Source: Xanthobacteraceae bacterium (lineage in GTDB: Bacteria; Pseudomonadota; Alphaproteobacteria; Rhizobiales; Xanthobacteraceae). Taken from it: DNA of 45,730 nt. The position numbers were made by a program, and so were the translations under genes. How positions within the stretch are numbered: the stretch's first letter is position 1; each line of letters begins with the position of its first letter. A model generated the notes under the pieces. It did no database searches. It was not told where the DNA came from and worked only from the letters and a program-made list of their open reading frames with translations. The stretch lies in NCBI GenBank assembly GCA_031291475.1, contig JARLIY010000115.1:1-45730 (forward strand), read 5' to 3'. Below, in pieces: positions 1 to 9,017 of this stretch.

Positions 1-280
1 CGCATTAGTTGCGGCCCTGCCCAACCGGCGCACCACGCGCTTTAGATTTTCTGAGCGCGCGGCATTTTGCAATCCGGCATGGCTCGGCTTTCCCGAACGC
101 CGACGAAGGCAACATCGTCGGTTCCCGCCGGCTCCGCCCTGCGTCATTGACGCGCACTCCACCAAGACCAAAGAAAAATTGCTGTCGCAAGCTGAGAAGC
201 GTAACCGTCACAAATGCCAACACGAGAATCAACCTATCGGCACTAGCTTTGGGGAGTGCTGCGGGCGCGCGACGTAACCG
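1..280. other. Left-edge non-coding stretch upstream of the Crp/Fnr gene
   Basis: I see no convincing gene here. The open frames on both strands read as Arg/Ala-rich translations without a domain, and the long minus-strand frame lies mostly over the Crp/Fnr gene. One inverted repeat stands out: CCGACGA at 100-106 and TCGTCGG at 115-121, separated by 8 bases. It could be the terminator hairpin of a gene left of the window or part of the control region, but it has no T-tract. No TTGAT-N4-ATCAA FNR-type box is visible. Confidence 0.4.
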
Positions 281-946
281 ATGGCGAGAGACAAACAAAG
301 ACGAAATACATTCGACCCAAGGAGGGTCCTCACCGGACGCGGCGCCGGCCAGGCGCGCAAGAGGTTTGCACCGCGGCAGGTCGTCTACTTGCAGGGCGAT
401 CCCGCCGATGCGGCGTATTATGTCGAAAGCGGCAGGGTCAAGATCAGCACCGTCACGCCCACCGGCAAAGAGGCGGTGATCGCCATCCGCGGGCCGGGGC
501 AATTCTTCGGTACGCGCTGCCTGGTCGGCGGGCGCATGGGCACGGCCACCGCGCTGATCGCTTGCTCCCTCGTCCGGGTGAGTACATCGGCTCTGATCCG
601 CTTGCTGCGCGAGGAGCCGGACTTCGCGGTGATGTTTGCGACCTATCTGGCGCGTCAGAGCATCGATGACCAGGAAAGCATCGTCGATCACCTGATCAAT
701 CCCGCTGAAAAACGTCTGGCGCGCACCCTCCTGCAACTCGCCGACAGCGCCGGCGATGACCGTAACGACCGCCGATCCATTTCCGTAACTATCAACCAGG
801 CGGTGCTGGCAAACATGGTCGGCACGACACGGTCACGCATCAACTTTTTTATGAACCGGTTCAAGCGGCAAGGTTACATCGAATACGATCGTAACGGCAG
901 CTTGAGCGTGCGCAGGTCGCTGCTCGGATTTTTACGGGACACATAA
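281..946 (+). CDS. Crp/Fnr family transcriptional regulator
   Basis: A 221-residue cytoplasmic DNA-binding regulator of the Crp/Fnr superfamily. Residues about 25-120 form the cyclic-nucleotide-binding-like beta-roll, with the typical runs VVYLQGDPADAAYYVESGRV and TPTGKEAVIAI. Residues about 140-215 hold the dimerisation helix and winged helix-turn-helix, recognisable in NQAVLANMVGTTRSRINFFM. The cysteines needed for an FNR iron-sulfur cluster are absent, so an oxygen-sensing FNR role is unlikely; the effector is unknown. The ATG at 281 is used because no later start keeps the beta-roll, although no good ribosome site precedes it. A GAF-domain remnant follows 8 bases after its stop. Family assignment is firm; the regulon cannot be told. 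Confidence 0.88.
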   Translation: MARDKQRRNTFDPRRVLTGRGAGQARKRFAPRQVVYLQGDPADAAYYVESGRVKISTVTPTGKEAVIAIRGPGQFFGTRCLVGGRMGTATALIACSLVRVSTSALIRLLREEPDFAVMFATYLARQSIDDQESIVDHLINPAEKRLARTLLQLADSAGDDRNDRRSISVTINQAVLANMVGTTRSRINFFMNRFKRQGYIEYDRNGSLSVRRSLLGFLRDT

Positions 947-954
947 GTTGTTAG

Positions 955-1221
955 GTGGGTTTTCCACAGCGCGACAGCGCGCCCGTTATTGTGGAGGATG
1001 TGCGAAGCGACGCCGAATATTCGGCGTTTCGCGCCGTTGCCGCCGACACCGGATACCGGGCGGTGCTGTCGACGCCGCTGATCGCGAGCAGTGGCAGGCT
1101 GGTCGGCGCGGCATCCGTCGTATTCGCGCGCCCCCACGCCCCCTCGCGGCTCGACGTGCTGATGATGCGGTTTTACGCCCGGCTCGCGGCCGATATCGTG
1201 GTGCGGCTCGCTGCGGCCTGA
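955..1221 (+). CDS. Truncated GAF-domain protein (probable gene remnant)
   Basis: An 88-residue frame starting with GTG. It matches only the C-terminal half of a bacterial GAF domain: VIVEDVRSDAEYSAFRAVA, then YRAVLSTPLIASSGRLVGAAS and a closing helix LDVLMMRFYARLAADIVVRL. In GAF-containing sensor kinases this stretch normally follows about 80 more GAF residues and precedes a kinase or output domain; here both are missing. It starts 8 bases after the Crp/Fnr stop with no clear ribosome site. I read it as the relic of a larger GAF or GAF-kinase gene, although a tiny functional half-domain protein cannot be excluded. Confidence 0.55.
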   Translation: MGFPQRDSAPVIVEDVRSDAEYSAFRAVAADTGYRAVLSTPLIASSGRLVGAASVVFARPHAPSRLDVLMMRFYARLAADIVVRLAAA

Positions 1222-1320
1222 CGCGGCCCTGCGGCCGATTCGACGCGGCGCTCAAGCTTGCCGCCCTGCCCCGCCGCTGCTACCAACCGCGCCGTCCCCC
1301 CGTTGGGATAAGGACGGCGA

Positions 1321-2823
1321 ATGGCCGACAAGCGCGAAAAATCCAACAAGCTGAAGGCGCGCCTGCCGCGTGGGCTCGCCGATCGCGGGCCGGCCGAGAT
1401 CGCCGCGACCCGGCGCATGATGGAGACGATCCGCGCCGTTTATGAGCGCTACGGCTTCGAGCCGGTCGAGACGCCGGCGATCGAATACACCGACGCGCTC
1501 GGCAAATTCCTGCCCGACCAGGACCGGCCGAACGAAGGCGTCTTCTCCTTCCAGGACGACGACGAGCAATGGCTGTCGCTGCGCTATGACCTGACCGCGC
1601 CGCTGGCGCGCTACGTGGCGGAAAACTTCGACACTTTGCCCAAGCCCTATCGCTCCTACCGCTACGGCTGGGTGTTCCGTAACGAGAAGCCGGGTCCGGG
1701 GCGCTATCGCCAGTTCATGCAGTTCGACGCCGACACCGTCGGCAGCGCGTCGCCCGCTGCCGACGCCGAAATGTGCATGATGGCGGCGGACACGATGGAG
1801 GCGCTGGGGCTGAGCGGCCACTACTTGGTGAAGGTAAACAATCGCAAAGTGCTTGATGGTGTCTTGGAGTCCATCGGACTTGGCGGTGAACCAAACGGAG
1901 GACGCCGGCTAACAGTGCTGCGCGCAATCGACAAACTTGATCGCTTGGGTGCGGATGGCGTGAAATTGTTGTTGCAAAAGGGCCGCAAGGACGAAAGCGG
2001 CGATTTCACTAAAGGTGCGGACCTCGACTCTGAACAAGCCGCGCGCGTACTTTCTTTCATTACTGCCAAACCAAGCAGCGCAACGCACCAAGGCCTATTC
2101 AAATGGTGGAATAGCGTTGCTCCAGATCAGGGAGTCGACAACCTTGGTACCGATGGCGTTCGAGAAATCCGCGACATATTCGCGATCTTGCCGCGTCAGT
2201 ACCTGGAGCGTGTGCGACTAGACACCGGAGTAGTTCGCGGTCTCGAATACTACACCGGCGCGGTGTTCGAAGTTGAGTTGACGTTCTCTACCGACGGCAA
2301 GGACGGATCGCAACGCTTCGACTCGGTCGGCGGCGGCGGCCGTTACGACGGGCTCGTATCGCGCTTTCGCGGCGAAATCGTGCCGGCGACCGGATTCTCC
2401 ATCGGCGTGTCGCGGCTTGCCGCGGCGTTAGCGCATCTCGGCAAGCTTAAGATCGACGCCGGCCACGGCCCGGTCGTCGTCACCGTGTTCGATCAGGACC
2501 GCCTTGCCGATTACCAGCAGATGGTCGCGTCGCTGCGGAATGCCGGCATCCGCGCCGAACTTTATCTCGGCGCCGGGAAATTGGGGCCGCAGCTCAAATA
2601 CGCCGACAAGCGCAACGCGCCCTGTGTCGTCATCCAGGGCTCCGACGAAAAAGCCAAAGGCGAAATCACCATCAAGGATCTGATCGTCGGCGCGGAACTC
2701 GCCAAGCTGGAAAAGGGCCGCGAGGAGCATCTGCAAAAACAGGCCGAGGCGCAGCAATCCGTGCCCGAGGCCGATCTCGTCGCGGCTGTGCGCAAGGTGC
2801 TGGCTCGCCGCGGACTGGCTTAA
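1321..2823 (+). CDS. hisS: Histidine--tRNA ligase
   Basis: Class II aminoacyl-tRNA synthetase charging tRNA-His in the cytoplasm; 500 residues, usual for Rhizobiales. Motif 2 lies at residues 119-135 ([17 protein letters not shown]), the histidine-binding motif RGLEYYTG at 306-313, motif 3 region GGGGRYDGL at 337-345, and the anticodon-binding domain from about 380 to the end. The motif 2 loop is of the alphaproteobacterial type, a clade known to have lost the universal G-1 base of tRNA-His. It is followed by hisZ and hisG, so tRNA charging and the first step of histidine synthesis are neighbours. Codons in the middle third (about 1831-2310) are clearly richer in A/T at the third position than on either side; see findings. 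Confidence 0.96.
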   Translation: MADKREKSNKLKARLPRGLADRGPAEIAATRRMMETIRAVYERYGFEPVETPAIEYTDALGKFLPDQDRPNEGVFSFQDDDEQWLSLRYDLTAPLARYVAENFDTLPKPYRSYRYGWVFRNEKPGPGRYRQFMQFDADTVGSASPAADAEMCMMAADTMEALGLSGHYLVKVNNRKVLDGVLESIGLGGEPNGGRRLTVLRAIDKLDRLGADGVKLLLQKGRKDESGDFTKGADLDSEQAARVLSFITAKPSSATHQGLFKWWNSVAPDQGVDNLGTDGVREIRDIFAILPRQYLERVRLDTGVVRGLEYYTGAVFEVELTFSTDGKDGSQRFDSVGGGGRYDGLVSRFRGEIVPATGFSIGVSRLAAALAHLGKLKIDAGHGPVVVTVFDQDRLADYQQMVASLRNAGIRAELYLGAGKLGPQLKYADKRNAPCVVIQGSDEKAKGEITIKDLIVGAELAKLEKGREEHLQKQAEAQQSVPEADLVAAVRKVLARRGLA

Positions 2824-2969
2824 CGCCGCATAACCCACGCTAGCGCAAGCATTAACGGCGCTTTTCGATCTTCATCGAATAGCGACGCTGGCCGTGCTAC
2901 AGGCCCGCCCGAGGAAGGCTGTCCGCGCGTGGCAATCGGTTAACCATGCGCCGGCGTGGAACGACGAAC

Positions 2970-4103
2970 ATGTCGATCATGGCAACGAATCCGGACCTGC
3001 GCGCGCAGACGCTCGTCTCGTCCTATGTGCGCGCCGGGTACACCCCGATCGACCCGCCGGTGGTACAGCCGGCGGAGCCGTTCCTCGATTTGTCCGGCGA
3101 GGACATCCGCCGGCGCATGTTTTTGACCAGCGATCCGCATGGGCGTGAATTGTGCCTGCGGCCCGACCTCACCATTCCGGTGTCGCGGGCGTATCTCGCT
3201 TCACCGGCGGCCGGCATAGCGGCGGGCTTTTGCTATCTCGGCGCGGTATTTCGCCACCGTGAGGGATTGGCCGCCGAGTTTCTCCAGGCCGGCATTGAAT
3301 CCTTCGCGCGCGCGGACAAGGCGGCCGCCGACGCCGAAATGCTCGCACTCGGGCTCGAAGCGACCACGCTCTACGGCTTGGCCGCGCCGGAAATCCGCGT
3401 CGGCGATGTCGGGCTGTTTTCCGCTTTCGTCGCCGCGCTCGATTTGCCGCCGGTCTGGAAGCGCCGCCTGATCAAGGATTTCAATCGCAAATGGTCGCTG
3501 GCGCACGATCTCGACCAGCTGGCGCTCGCCGGCGCCAGCGGGCCGCCGGAATATCAGGGCGTGCTCGCCGCGCTCGCCGGCTCCGACCCCAAAGCGGCGC
3601 ATCACCTGGTCACCGATCTCCTCTCCATCGCCGGCATCGCCGCGGTCGGCGGCCGCTCGGTCGCCGAGATTGCCGAACGCTTTCTCGAGCAGGCCGCGCT
3701 CGGCGCCGGAACGCGGCTGCCGCGCGAAACCCGCGCGCTGATCGAGCGCTTCCTCGCCGTGCGCGGCGATCCCGACGAAGCCGCCGGCGAATTGCGCAGG
3801 CTCGCCGCCGACGCCAAGATTCCGCTCGGCCCGGCGCTCGATCTGTTCGAGACGCGCACCGGCTTTCTGGCCGCCCGCGGCGTTGATGTGCGCACCATCC
3901 AGTTCTCGACCGCCTTCGGTCGCGGCTTCGACTACTACACCGGCTTCGTGTTCGAGCTGCACGATGCGCGCGCCAAAGGACCGCTGATTGCCGGCGGCCG
4001 CTATGACGGCCTGTTGACCCGGCTCGGCGCGCGCGAGCCGATCCCGGCGGTCGGCTTTGCCGCCTCGATCGAGGAGCTTGCGGCCTGCGGGGGCAATCCA
4101 TGA
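2970..4103 (+). CDS. hisZ: ATP phosphoribosyltransferase regulatory subunit HisZ
   Basis: A HisRS paralogue without tRNA-charging activity that in the HisG-HisZ complex activates and allosterically controls the first enzyme of histidine biosynthesis. The catalytic-core fold is recognisable from [14 protein letters not shown] near the N-terminus, [13 protein letters not shown], the HisRS-like [13 protein letters not shown] and [12 protein letters not shown]. The anticodon-binding domain is absent, as expected for HisZ, and the length of 377 residues is normal. I prefer the ATG at 2970; an in-frame ATG at 2946 would add eight Arg/Thr-rich residues. The stop overlaps the hisG start (ATGA), implying translational coupling in the order hisZ-hisG. 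Gap from hisS is about 146 bases. Confidence 0.92.
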   Translation: MSIMATNPDLRAQTLVSSYVRAGYTPIDPPVVQPAEPFLDLSGEDIRRRMFLTSDPHGRELCLRPDLTIPVSRAYLASPAAGIAAGFCYLGAVFRHREGLAAEFLQAGIESFARADKAAADAEMLALGLEATTLYGLAAPEIRVGDVGLFSAFVAALDLPPVWKRRLIKDFNRKWSLAHDLDQLALAGASGPPEYQGVLAALAGSDPKAAHHLVTDLLSIAGIAAVGGRSVAEIAERFLEQAALGAGTRLPRETRALIERFLAVRGDPDEAAGELRRLAADAKIPLGPALDLFETRTGFLAARGVDVRTIQFSTAFGRGFDYYTGFVFELHDARAKGPLIAGGRYDGLLTRLGAREPIPAVGFAASIEELAACGGNP

Positions 4104-5098
4104 GCGCTCCCCTGATCCTTGCCGTGCCGTCGAAGGGCCGGCTGCAGGAGAACGCGGAACGATTTTTCGCGCGCTCCGGCCTCGAACTGGTCAAGCCGCG
4201 CGGCGCCCGCGATTATCGCGGCGCCATCGCCGGCTTCGACGGCGTGGAAATCGCCTATCTCTCGGCGGCGGAAATCACCGCGCAACTCGGCCAGGGCGCC
4301 GTGCATCTCGGCGTCACCGGCGAGGATCTGGTGCGGGAGATGATCCCCGACGCCGACCGCGCGGTGGTGTTCATCGACCAGCTCGGCTTCGGCTTCGCCA
4401 ATGTCGCCGTGGCCGTGCCGCAGGCCTGGATCGACGTGCGCAACATGGCCGATCTCGACGACGTGGCCACCGCCTTCCGGCTCAAGCACGAGCGCAAGAT
4501 GCGGCTCGCCACCAAATACGCCAACCTGACCCGCGGTTTCTTCGCCGATCACGGCATCGTCGATTACCGCATCGTGGAAAGCTCGGGCGCGACCGAGGCC
4601 GCGCCCGCTGCCGGCACCGCCGAAATGATCGTCGATATCACGACGACCGGCGCGACGCTTGCCGCCAATGGGCTCAAAATCGTCGATGACGGCATCATCC
4701 TGCGCTCGCAGGCCAGCTTCGTCGCCGCGCGCGCCGCCTCCTGGGACGCGGCCCGCCGCGAAACCGCGCGCCTTCTGCTCGACCGCATCGCGGCGCAAAA
4801 ACGCGCGCACGGCTATCGCGAAGTCCGCACCCGCTTTGCCGGTCTGAGCGAGACCTTGCTCAACGCCGCGCGCGAGCAATTCGGCGTCGCCGCGCCGTTC
4901 GGCGGGCCTACGTCGTCGGGCATGCTGACGCTGCACTGCCCGCCCAAGCATGTACATGCGCTGGCGAGCTTCCTGCGCGAACACGGCGCCGAGGCGGTCT
5001 CGGTCGCGGCGCTCGACTACGTCTATGCGCGCGACAACGCGCTGTTCGCGCGGCTGACCGCCGAGCTCGATCGCAGCGTTCCGCGCGGAAATCCTTAA
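4100..5098 (+). CDS. hisG: ATP phosphoribosyltransferase, catalytic subunit HisG
   Basis: Catalyses condensation of ATP and PRPP to N1-(5-phosphoribosyl)-ATP, the committed step of histidine synthesis. The N-terminus [19 protein letters not shown] and the PRPP-binding stretch at residues about 175-196 ([18 protein letters not shown]) are diagnostic. At 332 residues the protein is much longer than the short HisG (about 200-230) that needs HisZ. Its last 100 residues contain a segment, [20 protein letters not shown] followed by a valine-rich strand, that resembles the C-terminal ACT-like regulatory domain of long HisG. Both kinds of regulation may therefore be present. It overlaps hisZ by four bases. 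Confidence 0.93.
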   Translation: MSAPLILAVPSKGRLQENAERFFARSGLELVKPRGARDYRGAIAGFDGVEIAYLSAAEITAQLGQGAVHLGVTGEDLVREMIPDADRAVVFIDQLGFGFANVAVAVPQAWIDVRNMADLDDVATAFRLKHERKMRLATKYANLTRGFFADHGIVDYRIVESSGATEAAPAAGTAEMIVDITTTGATLAANGLKIVDDGIILRSQASFVAARAASWDAARRETARLLLDRIAAQKRAHGYREVRTRFAGLSETLLNAAREQFGVAAPFGGPTSSGMLTLHCPPKHVHALASFLREHGAEAVSVAALDYVYARDNALFARLTAELDRSVPRGNP

Positions 5099-5108
5099 GC
5101 ACTTCGGG

Positions 5109-5942
5109 TTGGCGCGCGTGGATAGTGGGAACCTACGCTTGCAAAACGCCAACCATCGACAGGTCCACCTTAGTCGCGATGAACGGCCACAAGGTGTCGT
5201 CGCCACTGTGACGATCGACAATGCCCGAGCGCTCAACGCCATGAATAGCGCGCTTATGGGCGCGTTCGTCGATGCGTTGGATATGCTTGCCAACGAGGAG
5301 CGTTTGCGCGCCGTCGTATTAAGCGGCGCCGGGCCGAAGGCTTTCATCGGCGGCGCCGACATCAACGAGATGGCCAGCATCGCCGGCCCCAGCGAAGCAA
5401 AAGCCTTCATCACGCGCCTGCATCGCTGCTGCGATGCCATTCGCAACCTTCCGGTGCCGGTGATCGCCCGAATCCATGGCTATTGTTTCGGCGCCGGTCT
5501 TGAGATCGCGGCGGCGTGCGACGTGCGCATCGCCTCCGACGTTTCTTCGTTCGGCATGCCCGAGGTCAAGCTCGGGATTCCTTCGGTGATCGAGGCCGCA
5601 CTCTTGCCGACGCTTGTCGGCTGGGGCCGGGCGCGGGAAATCATGCTGCTCGGCGAAACTTTCAGCGCCGGCGAAGCGCTTGCTTGGCATCTGGTCGAGC
5701 ACGTCGTGCCGCACGCCTTGCTCGACGAGGCGGTCGAGACATGGATCGGCCGGCTGTTGACCGCAAAGCCGCAGGCGGTGCGGCTGCAAAAGCGGCTGAT
5801 CCAGCAATGGGAGGACTTGCCGCTCGCAGCCGCCGTGGCGGCGGGCATCGACGCCTTCGCTTCGGCCTACGCGACCGACGAGCCGGCCGCCGCCATGCGT
5901 GAATTTCTCACTGCGAAAAAAGCGCGGAAGCGCGGCGACTAG
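5109..5942 (+). CDS. Enoyl-CoA hydratase/isomerase family protein
   Basis: Crotonase-fold enzyme acting on acyl-CoA thioesters, 277 residues with the TTG start used here (GTG at 5118 is an alternative; neither has a strong ribosome site). The oxyanion-hole segments are visible: AFIGGADINEMA at about residues 78-89 and IHGYCFGAGLEIAAACDVRI at about 121-140, followed by FGMPEVKLGIP, which carries a Glu in the usual catalytic position. It follows hisG by 10 bases on the same strand but has no obvious link to histidine synthesis. The exact substrate (beta-oxidation or a degradation pathway) cannot be told from sequence. Confidence 0.88.
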   Translation: MARVDSGNLRLQNANHRQVHLSRDERPQGVVATVTIDNARALNAMNSALMGAFVDALDMLANEERLRAVVLSGAGPKAFIGGADINEMASIAGPSEAKAFITRLHRCCDAIRNLPVPVIARIHGYCFGAGLEIAAACDVRIASDVSSFGMPEVKLGIPSVIEAALLPTLVGWGRAREIMLLGETFSAGEALAWHLVEHVVPHALLDEAVETWIGRLLTAKPQAVRLQKRLIQQWEDLPLAAAVAAGIDAFASAYATDEPAAAMREFLTAKKARKRGD

Positions 5943-5966
5943 TTCGGCGCCGCAGTGATGCTCGGT

Positions 5967-6494
5967 TCAAACATCTTTGCGCACCCGAAAAACGACAAAG
6001 TGCGAGAGCGAAAAATTCACCACGAAGCTCGCCAGGATGGCGACCGCTTTCGCCAGCCACACCGGCAACAGCAGGACTTCGGCGGCAACCAAAAGGGTTG
6101 CCGTATTGGCCAGCCATCCGGCCACACCGGAAAGAACGAAGGCGAAATAGGCGCGCCATTTCAGCTGCCGCCCCGATTCCGCGGCAAACGTGATCGAGGA
6201 ATTCATCACGTAGGAGCCGCTGACGGCAACGAGCCACGACACCGTATTCGCGGCGATCAAAGAAACCGTCGCGGCGTCGCCACAACGGCAGAAATCGGAG
6301 AACGCGTGAAACGCGGCGAGCGCGTCCGGCCATCGGTTGAAAGCGTAGCGCGTCAGCAGAAACACGCAGTAATCGACCGCCGTATTGACCACGCCGATAA
6401 GGCCGAAGGCGACTGCCTTGAAGCTGAGCGCGCGGGCGCGCCAACCGGCGAGGAGCTTTGCGCGAGCCCGTTCGTAGCGCGAAACGCGAGTCAT
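5967..6494 (-). CDS. GtrA family membrane protein
   Basis: A 175-residue polytopic inner-membrane protein of the GtrA family, thought to move polyprenyl-linked sugars across the membrane or to assist GT2 glycosyltransferases. Four hydrophobic segments are seen at about residues 26-48, 75-97, 113-137 and 141-166, with the family-typical FGLIGVVNTAVDYCVFLLT at the start and a basic C-terminus (VVFRVRKDV). I chose the ATG at 6494; the frame stays open to 6719 but that extension has no membrane or domain character. A GT2 glycosyltransferase starts divergently 112 bases away, the classical GtrA/GtrB-type pairing. Two cysteines close together (FCRCGD) in the loop after helix 1 are unusual. Confidence 0.85.
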   Translation of the reverse strand: MTRVSRYERARAKLLAGWRARALSFKAVAFGLIGVVNTAVDYCVFLLTRYAFNRWPDALAAFHAFSDFCRCGDAATVSLIAANTVSWLVAVSGSYVMNSSITFAAESGRQLKWRAYFAFVLSGVAGWLANTATLLVAAEVLLLPVWLAKAVAILASFVVNFSLSHFVVFRVRKDV

Positions 6495-6606
6495 TGGGCT
6501 TTCGCATATCACGTTCGCCGCCATCCGCCAGCCCAAAGGCGGCACCACGGCCGCGCGACAGCGCCCAATGTTTGCGCTATAGATCGCCGGCAAAGGGACA
6601 GACCAA

Positions 6607-7677
6607 TTGGTTAACGCGATCAACGAGCCCGGATCGGCGGCAACCGCGCGCGCAGGCAGCGCGGGCGCGCGCAACTTTGGCGCCGCCGGCGGCCTTTCGA
6701 TCGTGGTTCCGCTGCACAACGAGGCGGCATCGCTTGCGCGCTTGCACGCAAAGCTCGTCGACGTCGCGCAGACCCTCGGCGCCAGCCGCTCGCTCGCCTG
6801 CGAAGTGGTCTATGTAGACGACGGTAGCCTCGACGATACGCTCACCATCGCCCGGCAACTGCCGGCAAATGCGCTCGACGTCCAGGTAGTGTCGCTGTCG
6901 CGCAACTTCGGCAAGGAGGCGGCGCTGCTTGCCGGGCTCGATCATGCCCGGCTCGGCGCGGTGTTGTTCATCGACGGCGACGGCCAGCATCCGACTGCGC
7001 TGATCGAGACCCTGGTCGGCCATTGGCTCGATGACGGCTACGACGTGGTCTACACCGCCAAGGCGCACCGCGCCAACGAGTCGGTGGCGCGGCGCACCTT
7101 GGTGAAAGCCTTCTACCTGCTGGTCAATTGGGGCGCTCGCACGAAAATCCCGGAAGACGCCGGCGACTTCCGGCTGCTGTCGCCGCGCGCCGCCGACGCG
7201 CTCCGCCACTTGCCCGAGCGCAATCGCTTCTTCAAGGGGCTATCGAGCTGGATCGGCTTTCGCCAAATCCGCGTCGCCTACCAGCCGGAGCCGCGCAGCG
7301 ACGGCCGCACGACATGGAATCTGCGCTCGCTGATCGGCCTGTCGATCGACGGCTTGACCGCATTTTCCGTGGCGCCTTTGCGGATCGCCACCATGCTCGG
7401 CCTGATCATCGCCTTTGTCGCCTTCATCTACGGCGGGCAGATCGTCTACGAGACCCTGGTGTATGGCGAAAGAGTTCCCGGCTATCCATCGCTGTTCGTC
7501 GGCGTGATGGTGCTCGGCGGCGTGCAGCTCATCATGCTCGGCGTGCTCGGCGAATATATCGCCAAGATCCTGTACGAAATCAAAGGCCGGCCGGTCTATT
7601 TCGTCGCCGAGCACGCGGTCAAGCTGCGCGAGCAAGAACAGCGGCGCGACAGTGACACGCGCACCGCCGCCGAATAA
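6607..7677 (+). CDS. Family 2 glycosyltransferase (GtrB/dolichyl-phosphate-mannose-synthase type)
   Basis: A 356-residue membrane-anchored glycosyltransferase that would load a sugar onto a polyprenyl phosphate. The GT-A domain shows LSIVVPLHNEAASL (residues about 30-43), VVYVDDGSLDDT and the metal-binding VLFIDGDGQHP. Two C-terminal membrane helices follow (LRIATMLGLIIAFVAFIYGG and a second valine/leucine-rich one), then GEYIAKILYEIKGRP, a typical ending for the DPM1/GtrB subgroup. The start is TTG at 6607. The first 28 residues are Ala/Gly-rich and may be disordered. It is divergent from the GtrA gene, its likely partner in cell-surface glycan decoration. Confidence 0.9.
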   Translation: MVNAINEPGSAATARAGSAGARNFGAAGGLSIVVPLHNEAASLARLHAKLVDVAQTLGASRSLACEVVYVDDGSLDDTLTIARQLPANALDVQVVSLSRNFGKEAALLAGLDHARLGAVLFIDGDGQHPTALIETLVGHWLDDGYDVVYTAKAHRANESVARRTLVKAFYLLVNWGARTKIPEDAGDFRLLSPRAADALRHLPERNRFFKGLSSWIGFRQIRVAYQPEPRSDGRTTWNLRSLIGLSIDGLTAFSVAPLRIATMLGLIIAFVAFIYGGQIVYETLVYGERVPGYPSLFVGVMVLGGVQLIMLGVLGEYIAKILYEIKGRPVYFVAEHAVKLREQEQRRDSDTRTAAE

Positions 7678-7680
7678 TCG

Positions 7681-9009
7681 TTACATCACCACGACCTTGG
7701 TGCCGACCTTGACGCGCCCGTAAAGGTCGATGACGTCGGCGTTGCGCAGGCGGATGCAGCCCGACGACACCGGCGTGCCGATCGTCCAAGGCTCGTTGGA
7801 GCCGTGGATGCGATAGAGCGTCGACCCGAGATAGAGCGCGCGAGCGCCAAGCGGATTATCCGGGCCGCCGGCCATGTAACGCGGCAAATCCGGCCGCCGC
7901 TGCAACATGTCGGCCGGCGGATACCAATCGGGCCACTGGCGCATCGCCGAAACTTCCTTGACGCCCGCCCAGGTGAAGCCGGGGCGGCCGACCCCGATGC
8001 CGTAGCGTATCGCCTTGCCGCCTTCCTGCACCAGGTAGAGAAAATAATGCGGGGTATCGATGACGATCGTGCCCGCCGGTTCGCTGCCGTGGTAGTCGAC
8101 CACCTGACGATCGTATTTCGGATTGAGCATCTGCTGCGCCGGGTCGCCATATTCAGGCGACGCGGGCGCGGCGTAAGCAACGGGCGGCAGCGGCGGCGGC
8201 GTGAGCTGAAAGAAACTCCGATGCGGCGCCGGCGGCGGAGCGGGCGTCGGCGCGGCCGCACTCTCTTGCGGCGCCAGCGTTGGCTGAGGTGTCGGCTGGG
8301 CCGTCAGCTGTTGTTGTGGCGGCGTCAGCTGAAAGAAGCTGCGCTGCGGCGCCGGCGGTGGTGGCGGTGCGGGCGCGAGCGTCGGCGGGCTTGGGGGCGG
8401 AAGGACCGATCCGGTGTATTGCGGCGCGGCCTGCTGGCGTGCCTGCGGCTGCAGCGCGGGCGGCGCGGCCTGCTGGTACGCCTGCGGTTGCGGCACTGGC
8501 GGCGCGACCGGCTGGTACGCCTGCGGCTTTGGCGGCGCCGGCGGCGCGGGTGCTTGCTGGTAATACGCCGGCGCGGGCCGATAGGCGCGTGGCTGCGGTG
8601 CGGGTGCTTGCTGGTAATAGACGACCGGCGCCGGCCGATAGGCGCGCGGCTGCGGCGCCGGCACTTGCTGATAATAAACCGGCGCGGGCTGATAGATGCG
8701 CGGCTGCGGAACCGGCGCTTGCTGGTAATAAACGGGCGCGGGCTGATAGACGCGCGGCTGCGGCACCGGCGGATAATACATCGGTGCCGGCTGGTAGGCG
8801 GTGACGGGAAAATCCGGCCCGTCGCCGAACATGGATTGGATCAAACCCCCGCCACCGCCGCCACCGCCGTAATTGGACGGGGCGGCATAAACGATCTGCC
8901 AGCCCGGATCGAGAAGCTGACCGGCCGCGGACGCGTCGGTGATCAGAAGAGGAGCGGAGGAAGCCGCTATGGAAAGACCAACGAGGGCCGGAGCGCAAAT
9001 ACGCTGCAT
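7681..9009 (-). CDS. L,D-transpeptidase (YkuD domain) with Tyr/Gln/Pro repeats
   Basis: Periplasmic enzyme that cross-links peptidoglycan or attaches proteins to it. From the chosen ATG (9009) there are 442 residues: a signal peptide (about 1-29, ending DASAA), a glycine run, a Pro/Gln/Tyr-rich repeat region at about 72-196, two copies of RSFFQLTPP, and a YkuD catalytic domain at about 305-442. The active-site motif is present: His in IHGSNEPW (about residue 402) and Cys in SSGCIRLRN (about residue 418). A TTG ten codons upstream (9039) is open but would bury the signal peptide. Strong nested inverted repeats lie just before the ATG. It is convergent with the GT2 gene, 3 bases from its stop. 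Confidence 0.93.
   Translation of the reverse strand: MQRICAPALVGLSIAASSAPLLITDASAAGQLLDPGWQIVYAAPSNYGGGGGGGGLIQSMFGDGPDFPVTAYQPAPMYYPPVPQPRVYQPAPVYYQQAPVPQPRIYQPAPVYYQQVPAPQPRAYRPAPVVYYQQAPAPQPRAYRPAPAYYQQAPAPPAPPKPQAYQPVAPPVPQPQAYQQAAPPALQPQARQQAAPQYTGSVLPPPSPPTLAPAPPPPPAPQRSFFQLTPPQQQLTAQPTPQPTLAPQESAAAPTPAPPPAPHRSFFQLTPPPLPPVAYAAPASPEYGDPAQQMLNPKYDRQVVDYHGSEPAGTIVIDTPHYFLYLVQEGGKAIRYGIGVGRPGFTWAGVKEVSAMRQWPDWYPPADMLQRRPDLPRYMAGGPDNPLGARALYLGSTLYRIHGSNEPWTIGTPVSSGCIRLRNADVIDLYGRVKVGTKVVVM
8422..8796 (-). repeat. In-gene tandem repeats encoding YQPAPVYYQQAP-type units
   Basis: Inside the L,D-transpeptidase gene, a unit of about 14-19 residues (Y-Q/R-P-A-P-x-Y-Y-Q-Q-x-P-x-P-Q-P-R) occurs about five times and then decays into shorter YQPVAPPVPQPQA-like copies. 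The tract sits between the signal peptide and the catalytic domain. It probably forms an extended tether across the periplasm. Copy number is likely to vary between strains because the DNA copies are similar. Confidence 0.8.
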
Positions 9010-9017
9010 CACTGACT

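Noticed and set aside
5..736. Minus-strand open frame at the left edge
   Set aside because: It runs opposite the Crp/Fnr gene, with no domain and unlike codon use.
4001..5446. Long minus-strand open frame (481 codons) opposite hisG
   Set aside because: It lies antisense to hisG, whose product is fully recognisable. The translation is Arg/Ala/Asp-rich without a domain, as expected from GC-rich codon bias on the other strand.
8422..8796. Regular repeats that could suggest a CRISPR array
   Set aside because: The units are in frame, vary in length, encode Tyr/Gln/Pro repeats and have no unique spacers.
7804..9015. Arg-rich plus-strand open frame opposite the L,D-transpeptidase
   Set aside because: It is the complement of the Pro/Gln/Tyr repeats; the composition is an artefact and the minus-strand gene has a signal peptide and active site.
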